NCBI GenBank assembly: GCA_026120185.1
Contig: JANUWF010001783.1
Location: 8,089,001-8,153,000 of the forward strand
DNA: 64,000 nt
Direction of reading: 5' to 3'
DNA from: Voacanga thouarsii
Lineage: Eukaryota; Streptophyta; Magnoliopsida; Gentianales; Apocynaceae
The notes beneath the pieces were generated by a model, which was given only the letters and a program-made list of their open reading frames with translations, made no database searches and had not been told where the DNA came from. Position 1 is the stretch's first letter. The number at the start of each line of letters is the position of its first letter. Below, piece by piece: positions 44,468-56,941 of this stretch. The translations under genes and the position numbers were made by a program.

Positions 44468-45686
44468 ATGTCTAAAGCGAGGAGTCAACCATCTAAAAGG
44501 GCGAGACCTTCCTCATCCCCAGTTCCATCATCTGTTGATCCCTTATCTCTTAGACCTACTGAGTTTGTCGATGCCTCCTGTGAGGAATGGTATAGTAGGA
44601 GAGCTTCAAACAAGATTATTGTTGAGCGTACTTTCTCCCCCACCTTAGACCGGGCACTTAAATTAGGAATGATGTTTAGACGACTAGGTTGGGGATCTAT
44701 AGTGCAATTAAAAAGGAAGTTTTGCCCCGTGCTTGTCAAGGAATTCTATGCTAATATGACGGACAAGGGTAATAAAAATCTCCCGCATATTGAAACAAGA
44801 GTGAAAGGAGTTCCTATTGTCATCACTCAAAACCAATTATCTCACCTCCTCCAGGTTTATGATGATGATACTTGGCAAGGGATTGATGTGAATAATCAAA
44901 AGATTCTTTTGGACCCAAATTGGGATGTTAGGGGGACATGAGCAACCCTAGGCTTATATAAGCATAATGCCTTCCAAGCTAACAGTTTCTATTCCAACAA
45001 TGACTTGGCAGCCCTTTCACGCTGGTGTGCATGTTTGGGTTTAATGTTGTTCCCCGTGCTAGTGGTTTCAATGAAACTAGGCTTATTGACACTTATATTC
45101 TACACCGGATGATGAACACATTACCTATCCCTCTTACTCCTTTGATCATCCAATCTATTAGGGAGGTTGTTCATCACCGTCTTTCCACAAAAGCCTTTTT
45201 TTTCCCTTGATTATAATGAAGATTCTAAAGGACTTTGGGGTGAGTCTTGAGGGAGAACTCATGGAGGCTACCACTGAGCATGATATGGTCACTAAGTACA
45301 CTCTTATGAGTTGCGAATACAAATACAACCCGGAGTTGAAGAAATGGCTCACTCCCTTCGAGGTCTAACATCCCGATTAGGAAAGGCCACCTACAGCGAA
45401 GGAGGAGCAGCCACTACCACCGGCACGTGCTAGAGTTGGCCGTTCTCAGTCCCACTCCCAGATTAACTTTGAGACCACCGTACTGGGGCGCTTCGACCAG
45501 TAAATGGAGGTGATCCTACACTTGCAGGGTACTATGGAAGATATGGCACTACGGCAAGCTACCATGGAGCAGCAGTTGACTGAATTGATGTAGTAGCCTT
45601 CTAGGCCACATGATGGTGCAGGCCCCTCTACACTCGCTGATGAGGAAGAGGATGAGGATGAGGATGATGATGCTGCGGAGGATTGA
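44468..45686 (+). pseudogene. Second ORF of the TR-GAG element ('putative plant transposon protein'-like)
   Basis: ATG 44468 opens 158 codons rich in basic and Ser/Pro residues, then 'RRLGWGSIVQLKRKFCPVLV', 'KEFYANM' and 'VKGVPIVITQNQLSHLL'. This pattern resembles proteins annotated as putative plant transposon protein, seen in Athila relatives at the env-like position. A TGA at 44939 and frameshifts split it; further pieces are 45025-45210 ('ETRLIDTYILHRMMNTLPIP'), 45217-45368, and an end with a short coiled coil and an acidic tail (DEEEDEDEDDD, to TGA 45684-45686). Function is unknown. Confidence 0.6.
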
Positions 45687-46004
45687 TGATGCGTTCTTGC
45701 TCACTTTTGTTTTTGTTTCCTTTCCCTTTTCATGTTTCTGTTTTAGTTAGTTTGGCTTTCCTGTCGTTGTATTTCTATTTTGTTTGTCTTTGCTTTATTT
45801 TCTTTTCTAATTGTTACTCTTTGGTATTTTCTTTTGTATTTTTTAGGTAGGTTGATGCTGCCTCCTTTTTCACGCATTCAGCTCTGGCACGCCACAATGA
45901 ATGAAAGTTTGTTTTTCCTATCTCTTCTCCTTTATTTTGTTTGGTCCCATGGTATTGGTTGTTTTGGTTATACTTATTTAGCCATTAAGGACAATGTCCA
46001 GTTT

Positions 46005-46017
46005 AAGTGTGGGGAAG
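46005..46017 (+). promoter_or_regulatory. Internal polypurine-tract-like copy
   Basis: 'aagtgtggggaag', preceded by 'aaggacaatgtcc', repeats the 3' polypurine tract context ('gaggacaagc...aagtgtgggggaatg', 47515-47546) 1.5 kb upstream of it. Confidence 0.5.
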
Positions 46018-46599
46018 TGGTTTGATTGACAATTCTTCTATACATATTCTTGGAAGCGGGATTTTTTTTTTCAAAAATTTTCACCAGTTTCTGATTTTCT
46101 GGAGATTTCAAGCTGTATTTTTTTTTTTTTAGTGCATATCTTTATGATGGATTATAGAGCATATGTTCTAGATCATTGATGGCATATGCAGGACTTTTTC
46201 CACTCACTTGGACAAAGTAGTTCTTGATCAAATGCTTTGCATTATTCTTAAACCCGTTTTTCTCTAAAATTCATGGAACATTCTAGAACTTACTTGAATA
46301 CCTCTCGAGGCGAAATAAGAAAGACATTCATGATTTAACTTAGGGATGACGGTAATAGGCCTTCTTTGGATAGTTTGAGCTTTTCAAGACTACCTATTAT
46401 TATATTATCCCTAGTGCTTATCTTGAGCCTAAATTGGTGATTTCTTTCTTTAAAACCCGTCATGATATTTTGTCCATTCTTTGTGCTGAGAGTTTATATA
46501 ATTTTCAAATATTTATGCTCTTGAAGGATGAAAGTATATGTATGTTGGAAAAAATGTAGGGATGGAGATCATGACTTGTTACTTTCAGTCATGGATCAA

Positions 46600-46990
46600 T
46601 TACAAGTGGAGCTAGGAAAAGAAAGGAAGTGGAATAGAAGGAAGAAGTTCAAAAAAATTGAGAAAGAAAAGAATGTTGAGTTGAAAAAGATGAGAAAGAA
46701 GGAAAGAAACGAGAGGAAGTGAAAGGAGAAAACAACAAGTTGCTAGAAAGAAAAGTGAGTGAAAAAGAAAAGAACAGCAGCAGTAAAAACAAAAGAGGAG
46801 TAAAAGAGGAGAGAATTGAAAAAGTATTGGGAAAAAAAGAAGAATGGGAAAAGATCAAAAAATGGATGGTGAGTGAACTGTAAAAGTAAGTTCATATAAA
46901 ACACTTGACACCATCGCTGGAAAAATTGAGTGATCTTGTGAGGAAAAGAGTTGATGATAAGAAGAGGTGAAAGAAAAAGAAAAAGAAGAA
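46600..46990 (+). other. Purine-rich strand-asymmetric tract
   Basis: About 390 bp are dominated by A and G ('gaaagaaaggaag'-type words). A Lys/Glu-rich frame (46528-46722) is a by-product. It lies between the second ORF and the 3' LTR and has no recognisable gene. Confidence 0.7.
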
Positions 46991-47531
46991 CAATGCAGGA
47001 TTTGCTTGAAATACATAAGGGTTGTTATATAAGGTTATGGGTTGATTGATTCTTGGAATAGGAGAGCAAGAAGAGTTGGGAATTATAGGTTTATTTTGGT
47101 TACCCTTTTCTTGCTTACTCTTAGTTTTTCTTTGACTTTTGATGTTCCTATATCCTTCATTTGCTAAGCCGCATTACAAACATTTAGCCTTATATTACAA
47201 GCTTAAAAGTCCTACTTGATCTAAGTAGAATCATGATATGTCTTGGATTAGTGGAGAGAGTGTATGAAAAGTAAGCATATGGAATGCATATTCTTTTTAA
47301 ACTGACTTCTTTCCAATGGTTTGAGAATATTGTAAAGTATTGAGATGGTTCTACCAAGTCATTTATCACTACACAAGTCTTGCATTGGCTGTGAAAGATT
47401 TGGTATAATATGTTTTATGTTCATGAATAAAGAAAGCATTGAAGATATGGTTTTGGAATTGATTGAGTGATTAAAACCTTTTATTTTTCCTACTTGTTCT
47501 TGATACTTTGCTTGAGGACAAGCAAAGAGTT

Positions 47532-47546
47532 AAGTGTGGGGGAATG
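47532..47546 (+). promoter_or_regulatory. Polypurine tract of the TR-GAG element
   Basis: AAGTGTGGGGGAATG abuts the 3' LTR, typical of Athila/Tat elements. Confidence 0.85.
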
Positions 47547-48872
47547 TGATAGGAGCTAAATTGGTCATACTTTGCTTAGTTATTTGAGGCTCTTTTGTAA
47601 TACATTTTGTGAAATAACTAGTTATATTCTTTCATATTTGAGATTTTACACTTGGAAAGGTATTTTGGTCATTATCTCAGGATTTTGGGTAAAACAAAGC
47701 AAAACCTTCGCGAAACAGAGCTAAGGCGGCGCCGGCTGTGGTCTGTCCCTGAGGCAGCGCTGCAATCTTTCTATGCGTTTTTGGAAATTTGAAGAGTTTT
47801 AGCAGCTTCCAACTTCTACTCGGCCAAGAACTTTGTACCTACGAGTTTAGGCACCTCTTAAGCCTATAAATAGATGGAAAACACAAAGGAAAAGAGAGAG
47901 AATTTATTGAACATCATAGAAAATCACTCAGTCCAAGGAGAATTCTTCAAAGTTCAAGGAGGGTTGTACAAGAAGGTTTTCAAAGGAAGAAGAATGAGGC
48001 TTGTCTATGAGTTCTTTCTTTTACTTTGTTTTCTTTTTCTTGACAATGATATGTTAATTGTTTTATTGTAATTCAACATTGTTTTAGATATTCATGATTT
48101 CTAGAGTTATTTGATTTTTTGATTAATTAGTTATTATTCTTGGTATTCAAGTACTTATACTTATTACGAGATTAGTTAGTTGATTCTATCCATTGACTTG
48201 CTGGACCAAAGGGGGTTGATGGGTGTTTTGATTTAGTAATTTCATATTCTGTTGGCAATTGACTTGCTGGACCAAAGAGGGTTGATTGTTTAAGAATTGG
48301 TAATTGAAGATTAATTGATGTTTTCCGAGACCAATGTTTCATTGATTAATTTCATGTTCTAAATTCACCAAGACCAAGGGAATTTAATTAAGGATTGTGT
48401 TTAATGCGTCTTTTGGATGAATTAGTTGAGACGGACCAAGTGATTCTAACTTATCTAGAAGATAGTGATTTCATGGATTGACCATCAAAGTGAGTCTACC
48501 TTATCCTTCATGGTGCCAAGAGAATGATTGGTTATGATAATGGTTAAGTTCTTTAAGATCATGTTTGTCTAAACAATGGCTTGAGTTACATAAATTTACA
48601 TCCTTGACACAGACATGCATATATTTTATTTTTATTTTATTTTTATTTTTTCTTTTATTTATTTTTCACTTTATCAAGTCGGTTAAACAATGAAAGAAGG
48701 GTAATTAATATCTACTTGTTCCTTGAGGATCGACACTTGTTTTAACCCTATGCTCAGTTAATGATGAGTACGCTTGCTCATATGTGTGATTTGGGTTTAA
48801 CGTTTTAATTTATACTTGATTGGAAATGTGCTTAGTTTTGTGTGATTTTTATACCCAAGTCTGAACGCATCA
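47547..48872 (+). mobile_element. 3' LTR of the TR-GAG element
   Basis: TGATAGGAGCTAAATT to GCATCA, followed by ATACT. It is colinear with the 5' LTR. Confidence 0.9.
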
Positions 48873-48877
48873 ATACT

Positions 48878-49310
48878 ATAAGTAGAGAAGATTCATCGAG
48901 CAGTCAATCACCATGAAGATCCATCCCTTCCAGTCTATCATCATCTTGTTGTAATTCGTAAAGTATTATGAAGCATCAAATAAGATTAACTATGAGTTGT
49001 AATAAGATGTCAATCTACAAATACAACCTTTGGTAGAAGATAAGAGCCAATACTTTGATATTTGTGTTTGGTATAAAAAGCATACAAAGAAATATCCAAT
49101 TCTATCAAAAATGGCACGTGATCTTTTGACACATCCTATCTCCATAGTGCCATCGAAAAGTATCTTTAGTCAGAGCAGTTGAACAACTAATGAAAAACGC
49201 ATTTGATTAGTTTCTCATACTTTAGAGATATTAATGTATAGCGCAAGTTGATTCGAAGCTGAGAAGAGGATAGTCAATTCGTAGATTGTTGATAAAGACT
49301 CAGATAAAGA
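48878..49310 (+). pseudogene. hAT transposase C-terminal dimerisation domain remnant
   Basis: A frame with 'YFDICVWYKK' (from 49051), 'KKYPILSKMARDLLTHPIS' and 'IVPSKSIFS', then stops and 'TLEILMYSASW', matches in order the hAT family C-terminal block (W..N...YP.LS.MARD.L..P.S....E..FS). The usual Glu of 'SE..FS' is Lys. This domain pairs transposase monomers in cut-and-paste transposition. The Athila-type element sits just upstream in the same reading order. Confidence 0.75.
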
Positions 49311-49598
49311 ATGGAATGAGTCAAGTAATTAGTATTTTGTATATTTTAGGATAACAATCTTTAATTCTTCTATATAATTTTTTAATTTCATTAATATTTC
49401 TGGATCTTGTTATAATTTTAATTACTATACTACTTTCTAAGAGTTTTAAGCATCAAGTTTCACTCTTGTGCAATTTTTATTTTATTAATTAATAAAATTA
49501 GTAAGGGTCTAAGCCAAATCACCCACCACTTCAATATGGTTTTTTTATAATTATAAATAATATTTTTACTTAAATTATTAAAAAATAAAAAAATTAAC

Positions 49599-49653
<55 letters not shown>

Positions 49654-50669
49654 CAAGGACCATAGTTAGCTAGTCCTAGGACTGGCAGAGATTGGCCTAT
49701 TCTATCCTCGAGCCTTGCACAGCTTAAGGGTTGGTCCCATGACCAGACCAGCTTGGCACAAACCTGTGCAAGTCGACCCGCTAGCCATAACTAATCAAAC
49801 ATAGAATTATTATTTTTCTACTCCAACTAAACAACATGGAAATAAATACAATTTATTTCTCTTAGTAGAAATAAAAGTGCTACTTTTCCTTCCTTCCCCT
49901 TCCCATTTTTTGCGAACCAAATTAAATATTAATGAAGGTAAAATATTACAAAACAAACTAAGTGCTAGTTAAGGTGAAATGTGACATAGAAGTAAATCAG
50001 AATAAGGTTTCAAAATAAAAGGAGTTAATAAAGAAATAGTAAACTGAATGCATTAACGACAAATTTGATCTTTTTATTTAAAAATTAAATAAAAAGATTA
50101 AATAAATGAATAATTTTTTTCACTCCACTTCCTCTATCTATGAAGGATTATTCCTTTCATTTCCTAATCCCCCTTCTCTTCTGTAAATCAAACAGTGTAA
50201 AAAAATTCTACTAATATACGTCATATTAATCTTAGGTTAGAGTGGTAATTTGTATATGATTGCATATTCCTTTTAAATTTTTGTGTCATGATCATTAAAA
50301 AAAATGTCACATTAAATGTGAATATTTAATTTACAATGCATAGATTATTTCAAAGTATATTTAGAATTAAAATCATATATGAGCTTGAAAATTTTTTTAT
50401 GCCAAATACGAAATACAAGATATAAATTATAACCTTCATATCCACCATCCATGAACTTTAGTAAAAAATAATAATACCTGTTGACCACCCAAAAATCTCA
50501 GCCATTCAATTGACTAAAGTATGTGTTATTTAACGAAATGAAATCTGAGACTTTAGTTATTGGATTTCGATCATGCAATAGAAATTAATACACAATGCAA
50601 ATTAAAACAAAATTCACTCAAATGATCACTCATATGTAATTAAATGGGTTAGGAGAAGGAAGAAAATTT
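49311..50669. other. AT-rich noncoding stretch with TA/GA microsatellite
   Basis: No gene seen. A (TA)n-(GA)n run lies at 49598-49650. A moderately GC-rich stretch at 49651-49790 may be the end of the hAT element, but I cannot define its terminal repeat. Confidence 0.6.
49598..49650. repeat. (TA)n(GA)n compound microsatellite
   Basis: About 10 TA then about 16 GA units, uninterrupted. Confidence 0.95.
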
Positions 50670-52471
50670 TGTTACCTAAAAAACGCAGCTCTTAAAATTT
50701 TTCTTCTTTTGCGAAACCCATCAGAGAGTTGTTTGAGCAAGAACCACTAAATTCCAAGGATAAAAATTTCTTTAATATTGATCCACACGAGAATTGACAC
50801 TCGAGAAAAACTATCAACAATCCAGTGCTAGCAGAATTCTAATGGCGGTTGTTTATATTAATTCATGGAGAAGAAGAAGAGAGAAAAACCCTAGTTCTCT
50901 CTCTTTCCAAAAGACTATTAGAGCATTAGGAAAACCCTTTTCCCAAGCTATGTATTTATAGGAATAGAGGTGGTTGTGTTGTTTCCAAAAACAACTTCCA
51001 TCGCACAGGGGTGAGTTGGCGCCGGTTCAATTCATTTGAGCCGATGCTGGCTTAAGTCTATTGCAGCAACATTACCAACCCAGAGTTGGGATGGCACTAG
51101 TTCACATAGATTGAGCCGACGTCAGTTCTACTTTGTTTCGAAATAGAGTAGAACATGACAAACTTACACGGGACAACGTTAAGTAGGCACTGATTCACTC
51201 TTTTGAGCTGGAGCTAGTTCGTCCCGAAACCCGATATTTTGACCTTGTTGATTATAACATTTTATAATCAATCCTTAATGATTATAATACTTTATAATCA
51301 GCCCATAATTTTTATTTTTCTTCTCACAAATTAACCTCATAATATTATCATATAATATCTTGAGTACACAATCGTCTATTATATGTGACCTATTAGGTTT
51401 TTCAGTCAATTGGTTGCTAATTATGAATTAATTCTATCACTATAGAATTAATAATCCTTTACATTTTTGGATTGTTTTATTAATTCTCCAATTAATAAAT
51501 CCAAATTTAACAGATCATGAGCGGCATCTAACAATACATCATGACCACTCAAAAATCTAAAAAGTCAAGTGGCATAACGTGAATCTTTCAATAGTAAAAC
51601 ATCAGTTCGATAAACTTCTGTCATCATGCTATGAAAGGAGTTCGATATCTCATTTGGTCTAGAATATAGAATTAGTGCCAACTCCCTCTAGAATATAATT
51701 AATTCTAACATGAATTTATTAGTACTTGTTCTAGAATCTATTACTCAATATGTGTATTAATTTGGAACTATTTCCAACACATAATCGCCTTGGCCAAGGA
51801 CTTCGCTTGTAATGATTCTATATAAGTGGGCTTGAGATATACTCTCCTACTATTAAAAGTGGTGAATCCTTTATGGATCCTCTCAACTATTTTCGTTTAC
51901 TTCACGTCGTACTCAATATCCATCTCATAAGCGGTCTTGTAGGCATTCCAGAGATTGGAATCAAGGTACAACGCTTGTTAAACAAAGTACCTTAGAGATC
52001 TCAAGTCTAAAGATACTTACACATTCATTATAATGAGATTTTATCACTGGCACAAAAGAGTTATCTATGTCATTATCTCATAGCTAGGTCATCCAATATA
52101 CTTGTCTAAGTAATATGCATCCACATGTTAACTTTGAGTATCACAATACTCATGGATGCGAGAACTATCACCTGATCAAATTAGGAAGCATAACATGTAC
52201 TAGTCTTAACACATTAATGGTGTCCTATCTCATTAATACTATGACTAGAGATAATTTAAGTACAAACACTATCTAGTGTAATAGGAACCTTACATCATAA
52301 TCTCTATCATGATTTCCTTAACACAGTGTTGCACTTGTGAATTTATCTAACAGTTACATACACATGAAAGTATAAATAAAGAAAATTGAAAGATAAAGAA
52401 TGTCTTATATTATTGAATAAATGTGCAATATACAATATATATGTAATTGCCTCTAGGACATAATACTAACA
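50670..52471 (-). mobile_element. Ty1/copia-type solo LTR (1802 bp), minus strand
   Basis: The minus strand starts TGTTAGTATTATGTCCTAG at 52471 and ends GGTAACA at 50670. A TATA box (TATAAATAC, 50952-50960 minus) lies ~280 bp before the end, followed by a GA-rich leader, as expected for R-U5. No internal region, primer site or second LTR is nearby. Flanking 5-mers (AATTT and TTAGT) do not match, so one boundary may be off. Confidence 0.6.
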
Positions 52472-53363
52472 TTAGTATGGATCGACTAACACTCAATGGA
52501 TCTTTCTAACACCAAGATGAATAAATATCAGGGAATGAAGGAAAAATAGATCTTTTATAGCTTTGAGATATGAATCATCTCGAAGAGACAAGCAAATCTT
52601 CCTCAAATATTGAGGGAACTATTATGAGGTAAAGGAACAAAACTTAAATGACTGAAAGCACTGTAAATCTAAGCTAGAAAAGTTTTAGAAAGATAGTAAA
52701 ATAAGAGGATTTGCTTGAGAATGCTTATGATATTGTTGTCCCCCTTCTTCTCCTGTCTTCTAGCTGTATTTAATGGCTTCTTGCCTCCACGTTTACCACT
52801 TCTAGCTTTTCCTCTCCATTATTTTTTCCTCAACATTAATGGCAGTAGTAGTGAAGAATAAGATCTCTGACTCAGCCAAAAACCTACCATACCGCAGATT
52901 TTTTAGTTTTATCCTCCTAGATTCGAATTTCCAAAAAGTCTGGAGCTCATCATCTAGCTGATCCAACTAATTCAACCCAAGCAATCTTTCTATCTAGTCA
53001 CGCTAACACCTAGTCGATTAATCGAGTGATCTAGTCGTCCCTAAAGCTCTTCACTATTCAGTTGTCCTACTGTTCCCCTATCTGCTAACACTTTACCCCT
53101 CTTTTTTTGTTTCTTAGGACTTGGTTAAGCTTATGGAGTAAAAAATCTCCTTAGCTTCCGTACTACCAACCTTGAAATGTGAGTCTAATAATGGCTCTTT
53201 CTTCAAACGACTGCAATTTTAACCCTTTTCTTCTACTCATTTTAATTTTGAAAGAATAAAAACCCTAATCTTTATCCCTTAATCATATCTTCTTCTTTCT
53301 TTCTTCTACAAAGAGCCCTAAATGCAAAAAAATTCCTACAGCCATATTCTTTTCTTTTCCAAG
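52472..53363. other. No gene recognised
   Basis: Low-complexity-free noncoding sequence upstream of the plant-mobile-domain pseudogene; possibly its promoter and 5' leader. No motif stands out. Confidence 0.5.
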
Positions 53364-56060
53364 ATGTCCAGCAGCACTATTTCTTCCTCTGATCCAACTA
53401 CTCAATAGCTTTCAAAAGAAACCCTAAGAATTTCATCTGACCAACGTACTCTGATATCCTTTTCTGAATCTTTAAACTGGTGCAAGCTAGGGCCTATCTT
53501 ATCCTCCAATAAGGATTTGGTTAACAGGTCAGAGTTCATAAAACCTAAAAGTTTTGACCTGCTTTTTAATAAACCCAAGTGGACCTCAAACATATAGTTG
53601 CCTAAATTCAAGAGCTGGTTGTATGAACTAGACGATTTCAATAGTTGGTTGAGGATGGTTTCTGCCTTTTTTGGGAACCAATGGAAATAATGGGATATTT
53701 TTATACGATCCACATATCTGCCTGTGGCCATCGTCCTAATTGTTCCCTGTTAAGGGTTGTACTCCCCTTCTAATAACTTGCCATCAATGGTCTTATGTTT
53801 TCTTTTGGAATGCTAAGTCCTACCCTTCTGGATATTTTTACAATCCTTGGGCTACCCCTAAATGGCAAAGAGATACCAAACTATGGTACTCCTCTTATAG
53901 TAACTTGCCATCAATGGTTTCACGTTTCTTTTTGGAATGGTAAGTCCTACCCTTCTAGATATTTCTACAATCATTAGGCTACCCCTAAATGGCGAAGAGA
54001 TACCAAACTATGGTACCAACCAAGCTCCTAATTATAGTATTGTTCATAAAAATATGGCAGTCTACAATAAATTTGTAAAAGCGAATAGAAAAATAGGGGT
54101 AGTAATAGAGGATGAACATGTTGCTTTCCTCTTGTGTTGGGTCTGCAAGTATGTTATTTGTTTTGCTTCTTTTGGGGTTATCCTTGAATTTTCCTATTAT
54201 ATTTCCTTGTTGTCTGGTCATACAATCGACTTTACTACCTTGATTTTATCTTCTATCTACCATTCCCTTTACCTACTATATAAAAATATGCCTGAAGGGG
54301 AGAAAATGTGATTGTATCAATACCTCCCTGAATTTGATCTGTTCAAATTAGACGCTATTGCAAGAGACATTCCCGTAGGAATAGAGACTGGCTATATTCT
54401 TCGTATAATGCTAGGTTATGTGAGTATCGACAGAAAGACTAGATGGCAAGGGCCTGCAAGATCGCTTCTTTCCATCAATGCACCCAAACCAGATCGGCTA
54501 ACCTATTAGCACATTATAGCTCCAAGTTGTTTGGGTAAGAGTGGGTGAGGTTGGAATCGAATAGTGGAAACTATGAAACCCTCAAAGGAGCTTGGGATGC
54601 TTCGTTGGTGACTTTTGAATTACTAAGTAGGCCTCAGCAGGCTGCCCGCTATAGTAAAGTTTCCTCAAAGCCATACAACCTCCATGGTTTTGCCCACCAA
54701 TCAGGCCTAGCCTAAGATATTCCAACCGATCCTCATCATGATACCACATCTGTAGATCAGCTATATCTATCAGATAGCCAACTGGCCAAAAGAATTAATT
54801 ACACACAAGAACGCTTGGAAAATTTTTTTTTTAAAACTTTTAACAATTGTACAGAAATCATAGTAGGATTCTTCTCTTGGTCGGAAAGAATGGTAAAACT
54901 CTACTTCTGACCACTCTTGGACATTTTTCTCTCAAAATTAAGGGGCTTAGCAAGTGAAAAAATAGAGGAGGAAGGGGACCCTATTGGATCAGCTGAAGAG
55001 GAGCTGTCCTCCAAGCAGCAGGCAACCCATAAATCATCTTCCATACGTATTCTCCATTTTTTTATTATTTTTTTGTGCTGGATTGCCCATTCCTAAGTTG
55101 TCTCAAAAATACTTTTCTTTTTGCAATAGGTAGGCCGACTAAACTCATTCATTTTGATGATGTTCTAGACACCAAATGAGCACCTAGGCGTTCCTGGTGA
55201 AATTGCCAAGTTCTCCCACTCTCCTAAGATACTAATGAAGCCTTCTAGCTTTTCTTTTATAATTCATCCCATGTCAACTGACTTGTACTACAACCAACTT
55301 CATCCAAAGAAATTAAAGTAAAGTGAGATAAGTAAATCAGATAAGAAATGTGCCTAAGGAAAGAGCCTTCAAACCCAGTGTGGCCAAGCAATCTTCTTCT
55401 CCTAATCCCTCTCTCCCATAGCTATTTAAAGTAGAACTAAAATCCTTTTTCTGTTTGCCTCCTCAAAAAAACTTGGGCTGAAATCTCCCATATAACATAT
55501 AGAATTTTTAACCAGCAAATTGTCCGACAAAGAGTACCAGTATGCTCATTCGAATAAGTGACATAACGTGGTGTTACCTATTCTAGCTACCTTTCTGGTG
55601 GATTTCACAATGTAGTTGAGTGTTCTATCATTTATAAACTTCTACTTTAAAGCTCAATTCTTTTAGTCGACTAGTCAGTTAGATGAGGTGTCCCGTCTAA
55701 TATCCCAAAACCAAATTTTATCTTCAAAATATTTGGCAGCTTCCTCTAAGCTTGACTATTTGACTAGGAATTTCAACAAAAGCCAAAGCCAAGTTGTAGT
55801 CTATGGTAGTGAGATAAGCAAGCCTTAAGCTGGCTCGTTTGTCATGGAGGTCTCCATGAAGCAAGATCAAAAAAGGAAAAAGGAGCTGGAATGGCTAATA
55901 GCTAAGTTATTTGTTGATGCTAAGAAAATAAGAGGAATGGTGGCTAATCTAAACAGCCAGAAATAGCAACTATTAATAGACAAAAACATGGTTGAGTAGG
56001 AATTAAATAAAATTTCCATAGACTAGGTGTAAGTTCATGAGCAGATGACAACTCTTCTCA
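53364..56060 (+). pseudogene. Plant mobile domain (PMD) protein, decayed
   Basis: ATG 53364 ('MSSSTISSSDPTT') opens a frame broken by stops every 15-60 codons. In order: a 'W...WL..M...FG..W' helix (53610-53690), 'LSPTLLDIFTILGLPLNGKE' (53810-53870, again in the duplicate), 'IEDEHVAFLLCWVCKYVICF' (54095-54155) and 'LILSSIYHSLYLL' (54240-54280). This is the order of the aminotransferase-like plant mobile domain, found in host silencing factors and carried by MULE and gypsy elements. A hydrophilic C-terminal half has a Lys/Glu-rich coiled-coil-like stretch (55850-56030). A 127-bp tandem duplication shifts the frame. Whether host- or element-borne is not decidable. Confidence 0.6.
53759..54012 (+). 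repeat. 127-bp tandem duplication inside the PMD pseudogene
   Basis: Units 53759-53885 and 53886-54012 share 'aacttgccatcaatggt' (53775 and 53902), 'aagtcctacccttct' and 'gagataccaaactatgg'. 127 is not a multiple of three. Confidence 0.9.
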
Positions 56061-56941
56061 AGCCTACCGGCTAACCTTCAGGGAGTTAAAAAACAGACAC
56101 AGCCGTCCTGCATCCTATTGCAGAGTAACCTTTCACAGCTGCTTCAACTACTGCCTTAATCCTGGCCATTCTTCTAGGAGGTGGATCAATTACTCTTCTA
56201 ATTGTCTAGCTATTTGATCTATCTACAATCATTCATGTGGAAGCATTACCCTTAGCAACTATATATCCCTCTCCATTAATTCCTAAACTTCCAAGTACTT
56301 CCCAAAACACTGTTGGACTCACTATAACACATACAACAAACATTGCTTCCCCAGAAGATGCAAAAACAGTTATCTAGAACATCCTAATAGATCTGGTGAT
56401 TGTTTTCCCAACTAGAACCGACCAAGAGGTGAACATGGCTAACCTAAATCCATAAATTTTCCAAATTTAAGGTTATTAATCGGCTGGCCTGTAGCCATTC
56501 TTTAAACAATCTATTTTGGTAATTAACGGCTAGCTTGTAGCCAAAAAGTACATTTTTTACTTTAATTTAGCTACGTTCCTTCCCAAAAGGAAGGATATTA
56601 TTTCTTTAAATATTTGCCTTTAATACGCTTACCAAGCTCATATCCATCTGGATGCATAAGTTAGTAAGCTAATTTCCTGAGACACCTTAAAAAGTCCTTC
56701 CCAATTAGGTGACAATTTTCTAAACTTAAGATTGTTTGGACCAGTTGGGAGGACGATCTTCCATACTAGGTTACCTTCACTAAATCTCTGCTATTTAATA
56801 TGTTCGTTATATAACCTCACAATCCTTTCGTTATTTTGACACAACCATTCCTAAGCCAGCTATCTGTCTATTTAAATTATCTAATTCCATATACATAGCT
56901 TGATTGTAATCACTTGGTAGCAACAGGTATTGTTGGACAAC
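56061..56941. other. Noncoding, with a possible minus-strand gypsy integrase tail
   Basis: The minus strand from ~56930 to 56550 reads short pieces such as 'LGRTF', 'VSGN' and 'WIAW.AY.RQIFKEI', loosely like the C-terminal end of a gypsy integrase. Stops are too dense for a firm call. The rest shows nothing recognisable. Confidence 0.25.

Larger units (their letters stand above)
40477..48872 (+). mobile_element. Non-autonomous Athila-type retrotransposon with gag but no pol (TR-GAG type)
   Basis: 8396 bp with LTRs of 1327 and 1326 bp, both TGATAGG...CATCA, and target duplications ATACT at 40472-40476 and 48873-48877. It has a tRNA-Asp primer site, gag, a second ORF and a polypurine tract, but protease, RT and integrase are absent. 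GAG-only terminal-repeat elements are known in plants and rely on enzymes of relatives. The first ~640 bp of the LTRs differ at about 4% by eye, so the insertion is fairly recent for this window. Confidence 0.85.

Noticed and set aside
46528..46722. Lys/Glu-rich 64-codon frame
   Set aside because: By-product of the purine-rich tract in the TR-GAG element.
50670..52471. Complete copia element here
   Set aside because: Only one LTR-like unit is seen, with no primer site, coding region or second LTR.
53402..53731. 109-codon minus-strand frame
   Set aside because: Antisense shadow of the plant mobile domain pseudogene, whose plus-strand motifs are recognisable.
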